Shown: piece after piece, positions 44,901 through 55,963 of the stretch
Position numbering within the stretch: the stretch's first letter is position 1
Layout: the number at the start of each line of letters is the position of its first letter
Assembly: GCA_949361645.1 (NCBI GenBank)
Contig: OX442437.1
Span: 5,412,026-5,476,025, forward strand
Direction: 5' to 3'
Source of the DNA: Spongilla lacustris
Lineage: Eukaryota; Porifera; Demospongiae; Spongillida; Spongillidae
Length of the DNA: 64,000 nucleotides
The notes under the pieces: generated by a model
Seen by the model: the letters and a program-made list of their open reading frames with translations, nothing else
Databases searched by the model: none
Told to the model about the DNA's origin: nothing
Translations under genes and position numbers: made by a program

Positions 44901-46358
44901 ACATAGGAGCTGAGTGCAGGATGGCACATAGGAGCTGAGTGCGGGATGGCACATAGGAGCTGAGTGCGGGATGGCACATAGGAGCTGAGTGCAGGATGGC
45001 ACATACACATGTAGGAGCTGAGTGCAGGATGGCACATAGGAGCTGAGTGCAGGATGGCACATGGAGCTGAGTGCAGGATGGCACATAGGAGCTGAGTGCA
45101 GGATGGCACATAGGAGTTGAGTGCAGGATGGCACATTCCTAGGAGCTGAGTGCAGGATCCATGGCACATAGGAGCTGAGTGCGGGATGGCACATAGGAGC
45201 TGAGTGCGGGATGGCACATAGGAGCTGAGTGCGGGATGGCACATAGGAGCTGAGTGCGGGATGGCACATAGGAGCTGAGTGCGGGATGGCACATAGGAGC
45301 TGAGTGCAGGATGGCACATAGGAGCTGAGTGCAGGATGGCACATACACATGTAGGAGCTGAGTGCAGGATGGCACATAGGAGCTGAGTGCAGGATGGCAC
45401 ATAGGAGCTGAGTGCAGGATGGCACGTAGGAGCTGAGTGCAGGATGGCACGTAGGAGCTGAGTGCAGGATGACACATAGGAGCTGAGTGCAGGATGGCAC
45501 ATAGGAGCTGAGTGCGGGATGGCACATAGGAGCTGAGTGCAGGATGGCACATACACATGTAGGAGCTGAGTGCAGGATGGCACATAGGAGCTGAGTGCAG
45601 GATGGCACATAGGAGCTGAGTGCAGGATGGCACGTAGGAGCTGAGTGCAGGATGACACATAGGAGCTGAGTGCAGGATGGCACATAGGAGCTGAGTGCAG
45701 GATGGCACATAGGAGCTGAGTGCAGGATGGCACATAGGAGCTGAGTGCAGGATGGCACATAGGAGCTGAGTGCGGGATGGCACATAGGAGCTGAGTGCAG
45801 GATGGCACATAGGAGCTGAGTGCGGGATGGCACATAGGAGCTGAGTGCAGGATGGCACATAGAAGCTGAGTGCAGGATGGCACATAGGAGCTGAGTGCGG
45901 GATGGCACATAGGAGCTGAGTGCAGGATGGCACACAGGAGCTGAGTGCGGGATGGCACATAGGAGCTGAGTGCAGGATGGCACATGGAGCTGAGTGCAGG
46001 ATGGCACATAGGAGCTGAGTGCAGGATGGCACATAGGAGCTGAGTGCAGGATGACACATAGGAGCTGAGTGCAGGATGACACATAGGAGCTGAGTGCAGG
46101 ATGACACATAGGAGCTGAGTGCGGGATGGCACATAGGAGCTGAGTGCAGGATGACACATAGGAGCTGAGTGCAGGATGACACATAGGAGCTGAGTGCGGG
46201 ATGGCACATAGGAGCTGAGTGCAGGATGACACATAGGAGCTGAGTGCAGGATGACACATAGGAGCTGAGTGCGGGATGGCACATAGGAGCTGAGTGCAGG
46301 ATGACACATAGGAGCTGAGTGCAGGATGGCACATAGGAGCTGAGTGCGGGATGGCACA
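38930..46358 (+). repeat. Giant 25-bp satellite array (~290 units, higher-order structure)
   Basis: Unit GGATGGCACATAGGAGCTGA + GTGCA over 7.4 kb. Length variants: 24 bp (CACATGGAGC), 29 bp (GGATCCATGGC), 29 bp (CACATTCCTAGGAGC) and 33 bp (CACATACACATGTAGGAGC), plus A/G in GCAGG/GCGGG and GGATGAC. The CATTCCTAGG variant, always preceded by a GAGTTGAG unit, recurs at about 39911, 40961, 41823, 42831, 43880 and 45131, spacing 0.86-1.25 kb, so blocks were duplicated as higher-order repeats. Minus frames up to 1,172 codons are open because no stop occurs in the unit on that strand in any frame. These are not genes. Confidence 0.97.
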
Positions 46359-46384
46359 TAGTACGAGGTGTGTTACTAGCGTTC

Positions 46385-46610
46385 AGGATATGCTCCTTTC
46401 TACCTTATGTTTGGGAGACAAGCCAAACTGCCAGTGGACCTCATGTATGGCATGGACAATACACCAGACGTTGAGCTCCCTGAATATGTTGGCAATTTGA
46501 AAAGGACTTTGCAAAAGGAATACAAAGTTGCTCGGGAACACATTGGAGAAAAACAACAGTTCCAGAAGGAGTTGTATAACCAGAAAGTCTATGGACTGGA
46601 GACCTGGTCT
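46385..46610 (+). pseudogene. Gypsy integrase C-terminal fragment
   Basis: Directly after the satellite, the plus frame reads SGYAPFYLMFGRQAKLPVDL then MYGMDNTPDVELPEYV and LYNQKVYG. PFYLMFGR-x-A-x-LPVD is a strong signature of the C-terminal end of gypsy-type integrases. The rest of the integrase is absent, so the array cuts the element. The frame ends in a hairpin at 46607-46648. Confidence 0.85.
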
Positions 46611-46648
46611 GACTGTATTTGTTACGAGAGTAACAAATACAGCCAGAC
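46607..46648. repeat. Short hairpin at the integrase fragment end
   Basis: Arms GTCTGACTGTATTTGTTA and TAACAAATACAGCCAGAC (one mismatch) with a 6-nt loop CGAGAG. It sits where the integrase homology ends; a small insertion or template-switch product is possible. Confidence 0.6.
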
Positions 46649-46659
46649 TAGTAACTAGT

Positions 46660-47300
46660 AAACACCCGACTGATCAATTGAAAGTCAATTGAAGTGGGAG
46701 GGGAGTTCGGTTTGGCTGGGTACGACAGTAAACACACAACTGATAGCGACCCGCTGTCGATAAGTGTGAGAGGTTGGGTAACTAGCTATTCGGGCCATCG
46801 GGCCCTACGCTGTAAAATGGTGGTAAAGGAGGGGGCGGAGGCCCCAGAGGTAGTGACCACGGGTACACTAGTAGAAGCGGGATCAACATCTCTGCAAGGC
46901 ACATGGCTGTATCCAAAGACAGTCTCATGGTATGTATTCAAAACAAAGTCCAAGATTGACAAGAGAGGGAAAGGGCTGTAGAATAATAATGAGACAGAAC
47001 CACAAGAAGTGTTGAAATGTAGAGCTAGTATGTGGAACCAATCCACCCAGAAAAAAGTACATTCCTCTTCTAATCAGATTTATTTCCCCAGGCACCCGTA
47101 ATTGCAATGAACCCAGGGGTCAGGAAAAAAACACTTGGATTGTTGAATCCAAGGGACGCAGAAAGAACTTGTTTTTGCTTTGTGTTCACCCACGATGTAG
47201 CAACGTGCATCGCAATATACAAACGTGCAATGTTTTGAAGGCTGAAAACAAAGATTCAGTTATTACGATGATGTCATTATTACACATTGCACCAAGCCTT
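46660..47300. other. Gypsy 3' end and unassigned sequence
   Basis: Bases 46685-46790 match 29590-29690. The open plus frame 46694-46981 is not recognised. The rest, including 47000-47290, holds nothing I can name. Confidence 0.4.
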
Positions 47301-47642
47301 AGCCCTTAACAGGTACACAACCGTATCACTACATTGTATCTGTAAAGGCTCTGCACCCAGTCCTCCCTCTCTACAGCCCCACACCACATGTAACCTTAGT
47401 CACCTTGATGACCATGTACCCTTAGCCACCTTGATGACCTAGCCACATCGTTCACTGTAGACATACCCTAAACCAGTTTGATGACAATCTACCTTTAGCC
47501 ATTCTGATTACAATGTACCCTAACAATGTACCCTAAGCCAGTTAGATGATGCCCAATCTATCGTAAGTCAGACAATGTAACCTAAGGCAGCTAGTGAATG
47601 TACAGTGCATGGCTACCACATGTACACAGGTACCGCACATAC

Positions 47643-47751
47643 CTGGAATGCCAATGGTGTCTGACCCTCCTCCTCCCCCTGCCTCCTCAGGATAAGTTCC
47701 TTGGCCTTTTGCAGGCCGGCCAAGTCTTGCTAAGAGCAGTGATCCCCCTCA
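47643..47751 (-). pseudogene. Family X Glu/Gln-rich exon, copy 3 (stop inside)
   Basis: Same exon as 49032-49140 with TAG just before QDLAGLQKAKELILRRQ, so it cannot be read in the ancestral phase. Splice-site flanks (CACAG, GTATGTG) are retained. Confidence 0.45.
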
Positions 47752-49031
47752 CTGTGATCATGTGATCCACCTGATGAAGGAAGCCATGGAAACCATCACA
47801 TGACCATATCCTTTCCTTTTGTATGTGATCATGTGATCATGCAACTAGATGCATGTATGTTAACATGTAGATGAGCATCTGACCATATCATGAATGACCC
47901 CAGTGAACATTACAGTATTAATCACAGGCTCCTTATGTTCTCTGTCATTCACACCCTCCCTTTAGCTAACCTGTTCCAATGTCATCCAAGTAATACACAT
48001 CCTCGACTCCTCCCCCTCCCCTCAGGAGGTCCTGGTATCTGGCATGCAGCAGAGCCTTCAGCACCTAGAGCTTCATGTCCACCTCCTTGGGGGTAGGAAA
48101 CGTGAGTGTGTAGAGGTAGGAGAGGTGAGTGTGTAGGTGTGTATTCACAAATGTCTGACATCTGAGAATATGAGCCCAGGAGGAGACACAATGGGGATGA
48201 GGAAGGATGGAGAGGAGAGAGTGACGAAATGTGGGGAGGAGAGGGCGAGGAAGGAATAGGGAGGAGAGGGCGAGGAAGGAATGGGATATACATACCAACA
48301 GATGAAGATGCTTCTCCCCCACTAGTCTGGTATCCTTGGAAACACTCCACTGGATAAGGAGAGAAGGAGCCCCTTAGAGGGGAGGAGGGTGCTTCTTACT
48401 GCAAAACTCTGCGTGGCCTTTGGAAGAGTAATGATGGCATAGCCCCTTAGAGGGGAGGAGGGTGCTTCTTACTACAAAACTCTGCGTGGCCTTTGGAAGA
48501 GTAATGATGGCATGGGCCCTACAGATGTATGCAATTAATTACATAACCTCATCCAAAAATGTATATAGTAAAGAGCCACACCCTATCTCTGTAACCAGTA
48601 GATACACCCTATCTCTGTAACCAGTAGATACACCCTATCTCTGTAACCAGTACATACACCCTATCTCTGTAACCAATAGATACAGCCTATCTCTGTAACC
48701 AGAAGGGCTTCATATGGGTATGTAACGATTTGGAAATGTGTTTGAAAGTTAAGGGAAGAGTGGTGTGCATCATTTGGAGAGTACCCAAAGGGAAGAGGGT
48801 ACATGCATTTCAGTAGTTACCTTGAAGGATATGACTAAATCTTCCCTTCCATCTCACTAGACATAAAGCCATTTCATGTAGGTTGGCCATCCAACTGTGG
48901 GAGGGAGGAGGTGATAGTGGGATGTGCAACTTTGCAAATCCTTACATCATCCCAACACACAAAATCACCCAGCACTTACATCATCCCAGAATAGCTACCA
49001 AACCACATGTACACACAGTTATCACACATAC

Positions 49032-49140
49032 CTGGAATGCTAATGGTGTCTGACCCTCCTCCTCCCCCTGCCCCTTCAGGATACGTTCCTTGGCCTTTTG
49101 CAGGCCGGCCAAGTCTTGCTCAGAGAAGTGGTCCCCCTCA
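49032..49140 (-). CDS. Family X Glu/Gln-rich exon, copy 4 (best preserved)
   Basis: 109 nt between CACAG and GTATGTG, open in phase (1 nt + 36 codons): EGDHFSEQDLAGLQKAKE then RILKGQGEEEGQTPLAFQ. Charged and helical, probably part of a coiled coil. The protein family is not recognised. Confidence 0.45.
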
Positions 49141-50387
49141 CTGTGATCATGTGACCCACCTGATGAAGGAAGCCATGGAAACCATCACATGACCATATCA
49201 TATTAGTGATCATGTGATCATGCCACTAGCCATGTTAAAATGTAGATGAGCATATAACCATATGATGACCATGGTTAACATTACAATATTAATCACATAC
49301 TCCTTATCTTCTCTTTCATTCATACCCTTCAGCTAACCTATTCCCATGTCATCCACAAATCCTCTCCTACAGACTCCTCCTCCTCCCCTCAGGAGGTCCT
49401 GGTATTTGGCATGCAGCAGAGCCTTCTCATCAAACAGGTCCTCTATCCTCAGGTTGATGCCCAGAGCCTTCAGCACCTAGAGCTTCATGTCCACCTCCTT
49501 AGGGGTGAGGCCTAGCCTGTGATTGTGCCGCAGGTCACCAGAGGATTCTTGAGCTGTTGGGATCCCCTAGCTGTCATGTCCAGTGTGAGGATGGTGGTAT
49601 GGGTGGCTATGTCCCCGTTCAGACAGAAGTGTGGGTCCCCTAGTGGCTTGATGCATATGAACAGCAGTTTGAACCATTCCGTTAGGGGGCTTGGATGAAA
49701 GGGGTGGGGCTTAGATAAGAAAGGTGGGGCATCTCTTCTGCAAACAGCAACAACTAAGCCAAGGGCATGCAGCAGCAGTCCTCAACATCTCCATATATGT
49801 GACCTCTTATCCTCCTCCCTCCGGGGCATGGCCATTCAACCTGACCTCCATATTGTATTCATCTCCTCCATCTCCGTACATGTATGCAAAGACAGGTACC
49901 TACAAAGGAGGAAGGGAAATATACATGTAAGGTGATCTATGCTGCGTGTACAGGTGGTTGTGCAGAAGAGGCTGAGGTGTGTGTGCAGATGTGTGTGCAG
50001 ATGTGTGTGCAGAGGTGGGAGAGGTGTGTGTGCAGAGGTGGGAGAGGTGTGTGTGCAGATGTGTGTGCAGAGGTGGGAGAGGTGTGTGTGCAGATGTGTG
50101 TGCAGAGGTGGGAGAGGTGAGTGTGCAGATGTGTGTGCAGAGGTGGGAGAGGTGAGAGTGTAGATGTGTGTTTTCACACATGTCTTACCTTGGAGAATAT
50201 GAGCCCAGGAGGAGACACAACTTTGCAGACTGTCCTCTGCACACACTAAGCTTCGAAGTGTGTGTGTGTGTGGGGAGAGGATATTAGTTTGACGAATGTG
50301 GTATCCTATTTGAAGCACACTGCCTTACCATCTCCTGGTAGACAAGGTACCGCTTCTTTAAATGGGCCTCATTCTTCATCTTCCCCT

Positions 50388-52078
50388 GGAGACAATCCAT
50401 AGTAGAGCACCACAACTTTTGCCACGACCCTCTCAAACCCTTTTCATTTTTCAGCAATCTGATAGGGCTCATTGAGATTAGTTATTATGCACAGTTTCAC
50501 TTTCGGATACACTTTGGTTAATTGACAATATTTTGTCAACTTCGTAAGCGCCACGAAATTTTGTGATCACTATGACTGTTTTGCAAAGCTACAGTAATGT
50601 GTCCATAAGGTTTTGATTGAAACTGTTACTAACACTAGAATGCACTCACCTCATGGGTGTACACATATGTATGTGTTGTGTGAAAACCTTAATAAACTTA
50701 ATATTTTGACTAGTTGTTTTACACTTCTCAAATTATCTCAAAACACCCCTATTCATTTCTCTATTTCAATTTAACCCCATGACAAGATAGGTTATAAAGT
50801 AGTTAATGCATTAAAATTAATTTTGGGTTTCCGTTCCGCTAGTAAGTTATAAATTGATTTGTGTCAAAAACATTATGTTTCTTTGAGCTGCCGCTTGACC
50901 ACAAAGTTTACACAGATGTAACGATGCTATTAAAACAGGATAGAAGGGCGTAGCCCAAGTTGCAAAAGAACGGGAAGGTCACGTTGCACGCTGCGCTACG
51001 CTTGCTAATATGCACTTTTAGCACGCATGACACTTCAATCCCGATACAACAATAGTAGCGCTCTATAAAGCATAGCAAAACTGTACGTGCCATATTTATC
51101 TACTCATATACATGTGCACAAAGGATCACACCATATGTGTAGTGCTGTAGCAACAAAAAAAAAAAAAAAAACTAACTGCTCAGTCCAACTTGAAGGGCTC
51201 TTCGAGCGATACAGTATCACAATGACCCCCACTGCTACAGGCTTAGTGATACTGTATCGCTCGAAGAGCCCTTCAAGTTGGACTGAGCAGTTAGTTTTTT
51301 TTTTTTTTTTTGTTGCTACAGCACTACACATATGGTGTGATCCTTTGTGCACATGTATATGAGTAGATAAATATGGCACGTACAGTTTTGCTATGCTTTA
51401 TAGAGCGCTACTATTGTTGTATCGGGATTGAAGTGTCATGCGTGCTAAAAGTGCATATTAGCAAGCGTAGCGCAGCGTGCAACGTGACCTTCCCGTTCTT
51501 TTGCAACTTGGGCTACGCCCTTCTATCCTGTTTTAATAGCATCGTTACATCTGTGTAAACTTTGTGGTCAAGCGGCAGCTCAAAGAAACATAATGTTTTT
51601 GACACAAATCAATTTATAACTTACTAGCGGAACGGAAACCCAAAATTAATTTTAATGCATTAACTACTTTATAACCTATCTTGTCATGGGGTTAAATTGA
51701 AATAGAGAAATGAATAGGGGTGTTTTGAGATAATTTGAGAAGTGTAAAACAACTAGTCAAAATATTAAGTTTATTAAGGTTTTCACACAACACATACATA
51801 TGTGTACACCCATGAGGTGAGTGCATTCTAGTGTTAGTAACAGTTTCAATCAAAACCTTATGGACACATTACTGTAGCTTTGCAAAACAGTCATAGTGAT
51901 CACAAAATTTCGTGGCGCTTACGAAGTTGACAAAATATTGTCAATTAACCAAAGTGTATCCGAAAGTGAAACTGTGCATAATAACTAATCTCAATGAGCC
52001 CTATCAGATTGCTGAAGAATGAAAAGGATTTGAGAGGGTTGTGGCAAAAGTTGTGGTGTTCTACTATGGATTGTCTCC
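50388..52078. repeat. Near-perfect 1.69-kb palindrome
   Basis: Left arm 50388-51220 and right arm 51246-52078 are reverse complements without net indels (paired positions sum to 102466), around a 25-nt spacer at 51221-51245. The inner ~770 bp appears essentially perfect, including an 18-nt poly-A/poly-T pair and mirrored open frames (50908-51093 with 51373-51558). The outer ~60 bp show several mismatches and lie in family X sequence. Outside 50388/52078 the symmetry stops. No transposase frame is seen. Confidence 0.95.
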
Positions 52079-54540
52079 CTGAGCATCAGATTGTACACAA
52101 TCTTCAGCAGAACATCACGTTCACCATGAAGTGTCTTTTCACCCACCATGTCCGACGAAGAAACCAGTGAACCAGTAACAATGCCTCTGAGTACGCAGTG
52201 GTGTGATGGAAGTGTACATGACCCTCAAGAAGAGTGTAAAGGTTGTGCTGCCATACCAAGAGGCTGGTTGAAAGAATTGCGATACAGAATGATAGGGAGG
52301 AGAAATGAGGAAGGATGGGGAGGAGAAAGTGAGGAAGGATGGGGAGGAGAGGGTGAGGAAGGACTGGGATATACATACCAACAGATGAAGGTGCGTCTCC
52401 CCCCACTAGTCTGGGTATCCTTGGAAACACTCCATTGGATAAGGAGGAAAGGAGGAGCCCCTTAGAGAGGATGGAGGGTGCTTCTTACTGCATAACTCTG
52501 CCTTTGGAAGAGTGATGATGGCATGGGCCCTACAGATGCAAATTAAAGGAATTAATTACATAAACCTCATCCAAACATGTACATGTACACAACAAAGTGA
52601 AAGAGCTACAGCCTATCTCTGTAACCAATAGATACAGCCTATCTCTGTAACCAGTAGATACAGCCTACATGTATCTCTGTAACCAATAGATACAGCCTAT
52701 CTCTGTAACCAATTGATACAGCCTACATGTATCTCTGTAACCAATAGACCTATCTCTGTAACCAATAGAAAACCCTATCTCTGTAACCAGATGGGCTTCA
52801 TATGGGTAGGTCATGATTTGGAAATGTCTTTGAAAGTTAAGGGAAGAGTGGTGTGCATCATTTGGAGAGTACCCAAAGGGAAGAGGGTACATGCATTTCA
52901 GTAGATACCTTGAAGGATATGACTGTGTCTAAGCAACACAGATCTTGGTACCAATGATGATGACACAGACCAGGTGGTCATCATAGTTCTCATGGCAACC
53001 GAGAGACCAACTTTGTAATGACACACCCTTCCATCTCAGTAGGTATAAAGCCATTTCATGTAGGTTGGCCATCCAACTGTGGGAGGGAGGAGGTGATAGT
53101 GGGATGTGCAACTTTGCAAGTCCTTAAATTATCCCATTACATGCACATATCCAAGTACTTACGCACTCATATCATCCTAGCACACTCACATCATCCCAGC
53201 ACACATATCACCCAGCACTAACATAATCTCAACACACACATCACCCAGCACTTACATCATGTATGTGATACAGAAGGATGGGGAGGAGAGTGAGGAAGGA
53301 TGGGGAGGAGATTGAGGAAGGATGGGGAGGAGAACGTGAGGAAGGAATGGGATACAGATGAAGGTGCTTCTCCCCCACTAGTCCGGTATCCTTGGAAACA
53401 CTCCATGTACCTGGAATGTCAATGGTGCCTGACCCTCCTCCTCTTCAGGATAAGTTTCTTGGCCTTTTGCAGGCCAGCCAAGTCTTGCTAAAAGAAGTGG
53501 TCCCCCTCACTATGATCATGTGATCCACCTGATGAAGTAAGCCATGGAAACCATCACATGACCATGATCATGTGATCATGCCACTAGCCATGTTAAAATG
53601 TAGATGAGCATATAACCATATGATGACCATGGTTAACATTACAATATTAATCACATACTCCTTATCTTCCCTTTCATTAACACCCTTCAGCTAACACTCA
53701 TGCCTTCAGCTAACCTGTTCCCATGTCATCCAAAAAAATGTCCCACGAAGAAACCAGTGAACCAGTAACAATGCCTCTGAGTACGTAGGGGTGAGGCCTA
53801 GCTTGTGATTGTGCCGCAGGTCATCAGAGGATTCTAGAGCTGTTGGGATCCCCAAGGTCCAGGTAGCTGTCATGTCCAGTGTGAGATGGGTGGCTATGTC
53901 CCCGTTCAGACAGAAGTCAATGCATGTAATTCTGCGGGAGTGAGGTACTTACATCTAATTAAGTGTCCTTGCAAGTGTGTACACAGCATGTAAACCATGT
54001 GTGTACAAGTATGTGTACAGCATATGTCATGTGTGTGCATGTACATACATTGTAAGTGTGCCTGCCTGCATCTGCTAATGCTGTTCTTCATGGGCCGTTT
54101 CCATGAACCACTCACAAACACTATCTGCAAGGATCAGCAACATACATGTAGTCATTAGTGGCCTTCCAAGGTGATGCTGCTCCTTCTGCCCTCCTGTTCT
54201 TCCACCACAGCAAGCCAAGTACGGAGGAGCATTCAGACAGCTCTTTCTAAATGTAAGCAATTAAAGGGTAGTAATGTACAGAATATGTATCTGCGTACTT
54301 CCATTGTCAAATTCTTGGGGTATCACTCCACTGAGGTGGTCCAGTAGCACACAGAGATTGTTTCGGGAGAAAGCAAAAGAAAGCCATCCTCTGATCACCA
54401 CCTGTAAAGGGAGTATTTTAAATACGACACGATCACCATACACACAAGGTCATGCACACCTGTCTTTACACACAAGTAATCACACTGATTAGTGCGCTCC
54501 ATGTGATGTCTGTGCTTTTCCAGTCTGCCCATTCCACTTC
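52079..54540 (-). repeat. Exon-like duplication block 2b (family X)
   Basis: It repeats parts of block 2a: the ATCTCTGTAACCA array (52605-52800), AGTGGTGTGCATCATTTGGA (48750 and 52848), and the WSVSKD exon-like segment (48340, 52420, 53390). On the minus strand, VIRGWLSFAFSRNNLCVLLD with HLSGVIPQEFDNG (54300-54400) and LLRTWLAVVEEQEGRRSSIT (~54165-54235) are the best peptides. GAGGAAGGATGGGGAGGAGA arrays lie at 52300-52365 and 53270-53345. Gene unidentified. Confidence 0.5.
53411..53509 (-). pseudogene. Family X Glu/Gln-rich exon, copy 5 (stop and deletion)
   Basis: TAG precedes QDLAGLQKAKKLILK, and about ten bases are deleted in the Glu-coding part. The acceptor is CATAG and the donor GTAC. 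Degenerate copy of 49032-49140. Confidence 0.45.
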
Positions 54541-54602
54541 ATACTATTAACCTACACTTGGAGGCAACAACACAAAACAGGTTACACCAAGGCACTTTTA
54601 AC

Positions 54603-54853
54603 ATAAATTATATTCATTCAGGTGGTAGGAGTAAAGGCCGGCATACATGGGACGACTTCTTGTCAATTTGTTGCATGCAACTCGAATGAATATGGGTAAA
54701 TGTTCCGTAATTGTTTAGTTTACTGATGGTTTGCGGAACGTTTGTCCATATTCATTTGAGTTGCATGTGACATATCAACTAGAAGTTGCCCTGTGTATGC
54801 CAGCCTTGCAAAAAGGTTATCATAGTCCTACCACCTAAATGAATATGATTTAT
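54603..54853. mobile_element. Inverted-repeat (MITE-like) element
   Basis: Long imperfect inverted repeats: left ATTCATTCAGGTGGTAGGA ... GGCCGGCATACATGGG, right the complement (CCCTGTGTATGCCAGCC ... TCCTACCACCTAAATGAAT). The arms reach inward to GTTCCG/CGGAAC near 54700-54740. No coding capacity. Confidence 0.75.
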
Positions 54854-54955
54854 GGTAACCACACCACATAGACAATAAACAAATACATCACCAATGCCAT
54901 AACCATGTCAAGGCGTTTACCTCTACATGGATATGTAAAGAAACACAAAAGCTGA

Positions 54956-55410
54956 TCAAATCAAGGCATTTCCCTCTCATTGAATCAGACGTAACACACA
55001 TGCAATGCAATGATTCGCTTCAAGGCATTTCCCTCTACACAAATCATGCCTGCAGACAAACATATCCTGATCAAATCAAGGCATTTCCCTCTCATTGAAT
55101 CAAGACGCAACACACATGCAATGCAATGATTCGCTTCAAGGCATTTCCCTCTACACAAATCATGCCTGCAGACAAACATATCTTGATCAAATCAAGGCAT
55201 TTCCCTCTCATTGAATCAAGACGCAACACACATGCAATGCAATGATTCGCTTCAAGGCATTTCCCTCTACACAAATCATGCCTGCAGACAAACATATCCT
55301 GATCAAATCAAGGCATTTCCCTCTCATTGAATCAAGACGCAACACACATGCAATGCAATGATTCGCTTCAAGGCATTTACCTCTACACAAATCATGCAGA
55401 CAAAGAGAAC
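54956..55410 (+). repeat. 116-bp tandem repeat (~4 units)
   Basis: Each unit holds two copies of CAAGGCATTTCCCTCT, then CATTGAATCAAGACGCAACA, ATGCAATGCAATGATTCGC and CAAATCATGCCTGCAGACA. The units are nearly identical, implying recent spread; diverged half-units continue to ~55520. Confidence 0.93.
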
Positions 55411-55499
55411 CTGATCAAATCAAGACATTTCTCTCTCATTGAATCAGGCTATAAATACATGTACATGCAGATGCTAAATCCAATTCAAGGCTTTTACCT

Positions 55500-55963
55500 C
55501 TACATGGATAGGGCAACAAGACACACAAAACAGCTGATCATTCACTTACCTTTTGTAGATCAGGTATGAATACAAAATAGTTTACTTGTTTCCTTTTTGT
55601 AATCCGTTCAGGCCCATTGCAACATGTTGCCTGCAGTACCTAGTGGAAAATAATTTACTGTTGAATAGCTTTGCTTTGAAATGAACACTAAACTGTCAAC
55701 ATTACATCTTAACATTCTTTGCATGCGTATGTTTGTATTCAGAATGATTCACTAACATTCAAAAGCAACATGCATGTAAATGGGTTGGCTGGTAACTTTG
55801 AACATTACTAGAGCTGACACTTTAGTTGCACATAACTAAGGAGAAGAGCACACAGCAGGGTAGTGATTATTATGAATTATACATATTGCGATATGAAAAT
55901 ACACAAGGAACAACAATAGAAGTAAAATGATGTCAACCAGTAATGACCAATGAAGCTCACCAA
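55500..55963. other. No gene seen
   Basis: AT-rich unique-looking sequence between two tandem arrays; no open frame with recognisable content. Confidence 0.4.

Larger units (their letters stand above)
47300..50387 (-). repeat. Exon-like duplication block 2a (family X)
   Basis: Starts with ATCTGTAAAGGCT at 47337 like 29829, followed by the AATGTACCCTAAGCCA minisatellite (47390-47590). Exon copies are at 47643-47751 and 49032-49140. Near 49380-49500 a minus frame reads KALGINLRIEDLFDEKALLH then AKYQDLLRGGG, and near 49570-49690 EWFKLLFICIKPLGDPHFCL then NGDIATHTTILTLDMTA, related to 30600-30690. A 26-bp array (ATCTCTGTAACCAGTAGATA) spans 48585-48715 and a TGTGTGCAGAGGTGGGAGAG array 49970-50165. 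Gene unidentified. Confidence 0.5.

Noticed and set aside
38724..46359. Ten or so minus-strand frames of 330-1,172 codons, which might look like giant repetitive proteins
   Set aside because: They follow entirely from a 25-bp unit with no minus-strand stop. Frames overlap in all three phases, start at arbitrary ATG-type units, and end at rare variant units (CATTCCTAGG).
51087..51379. Identical 91-codon frames on both strands
   Set aside because: A consequence of the palindrome; composition (poly-Lys from poly-A) is not protein-like.
54985..55390. Three nearly identical minus frames of 60-67 codons
   Set aside because: Read-through of the 116-bp tandem repeat; no other coding sign.
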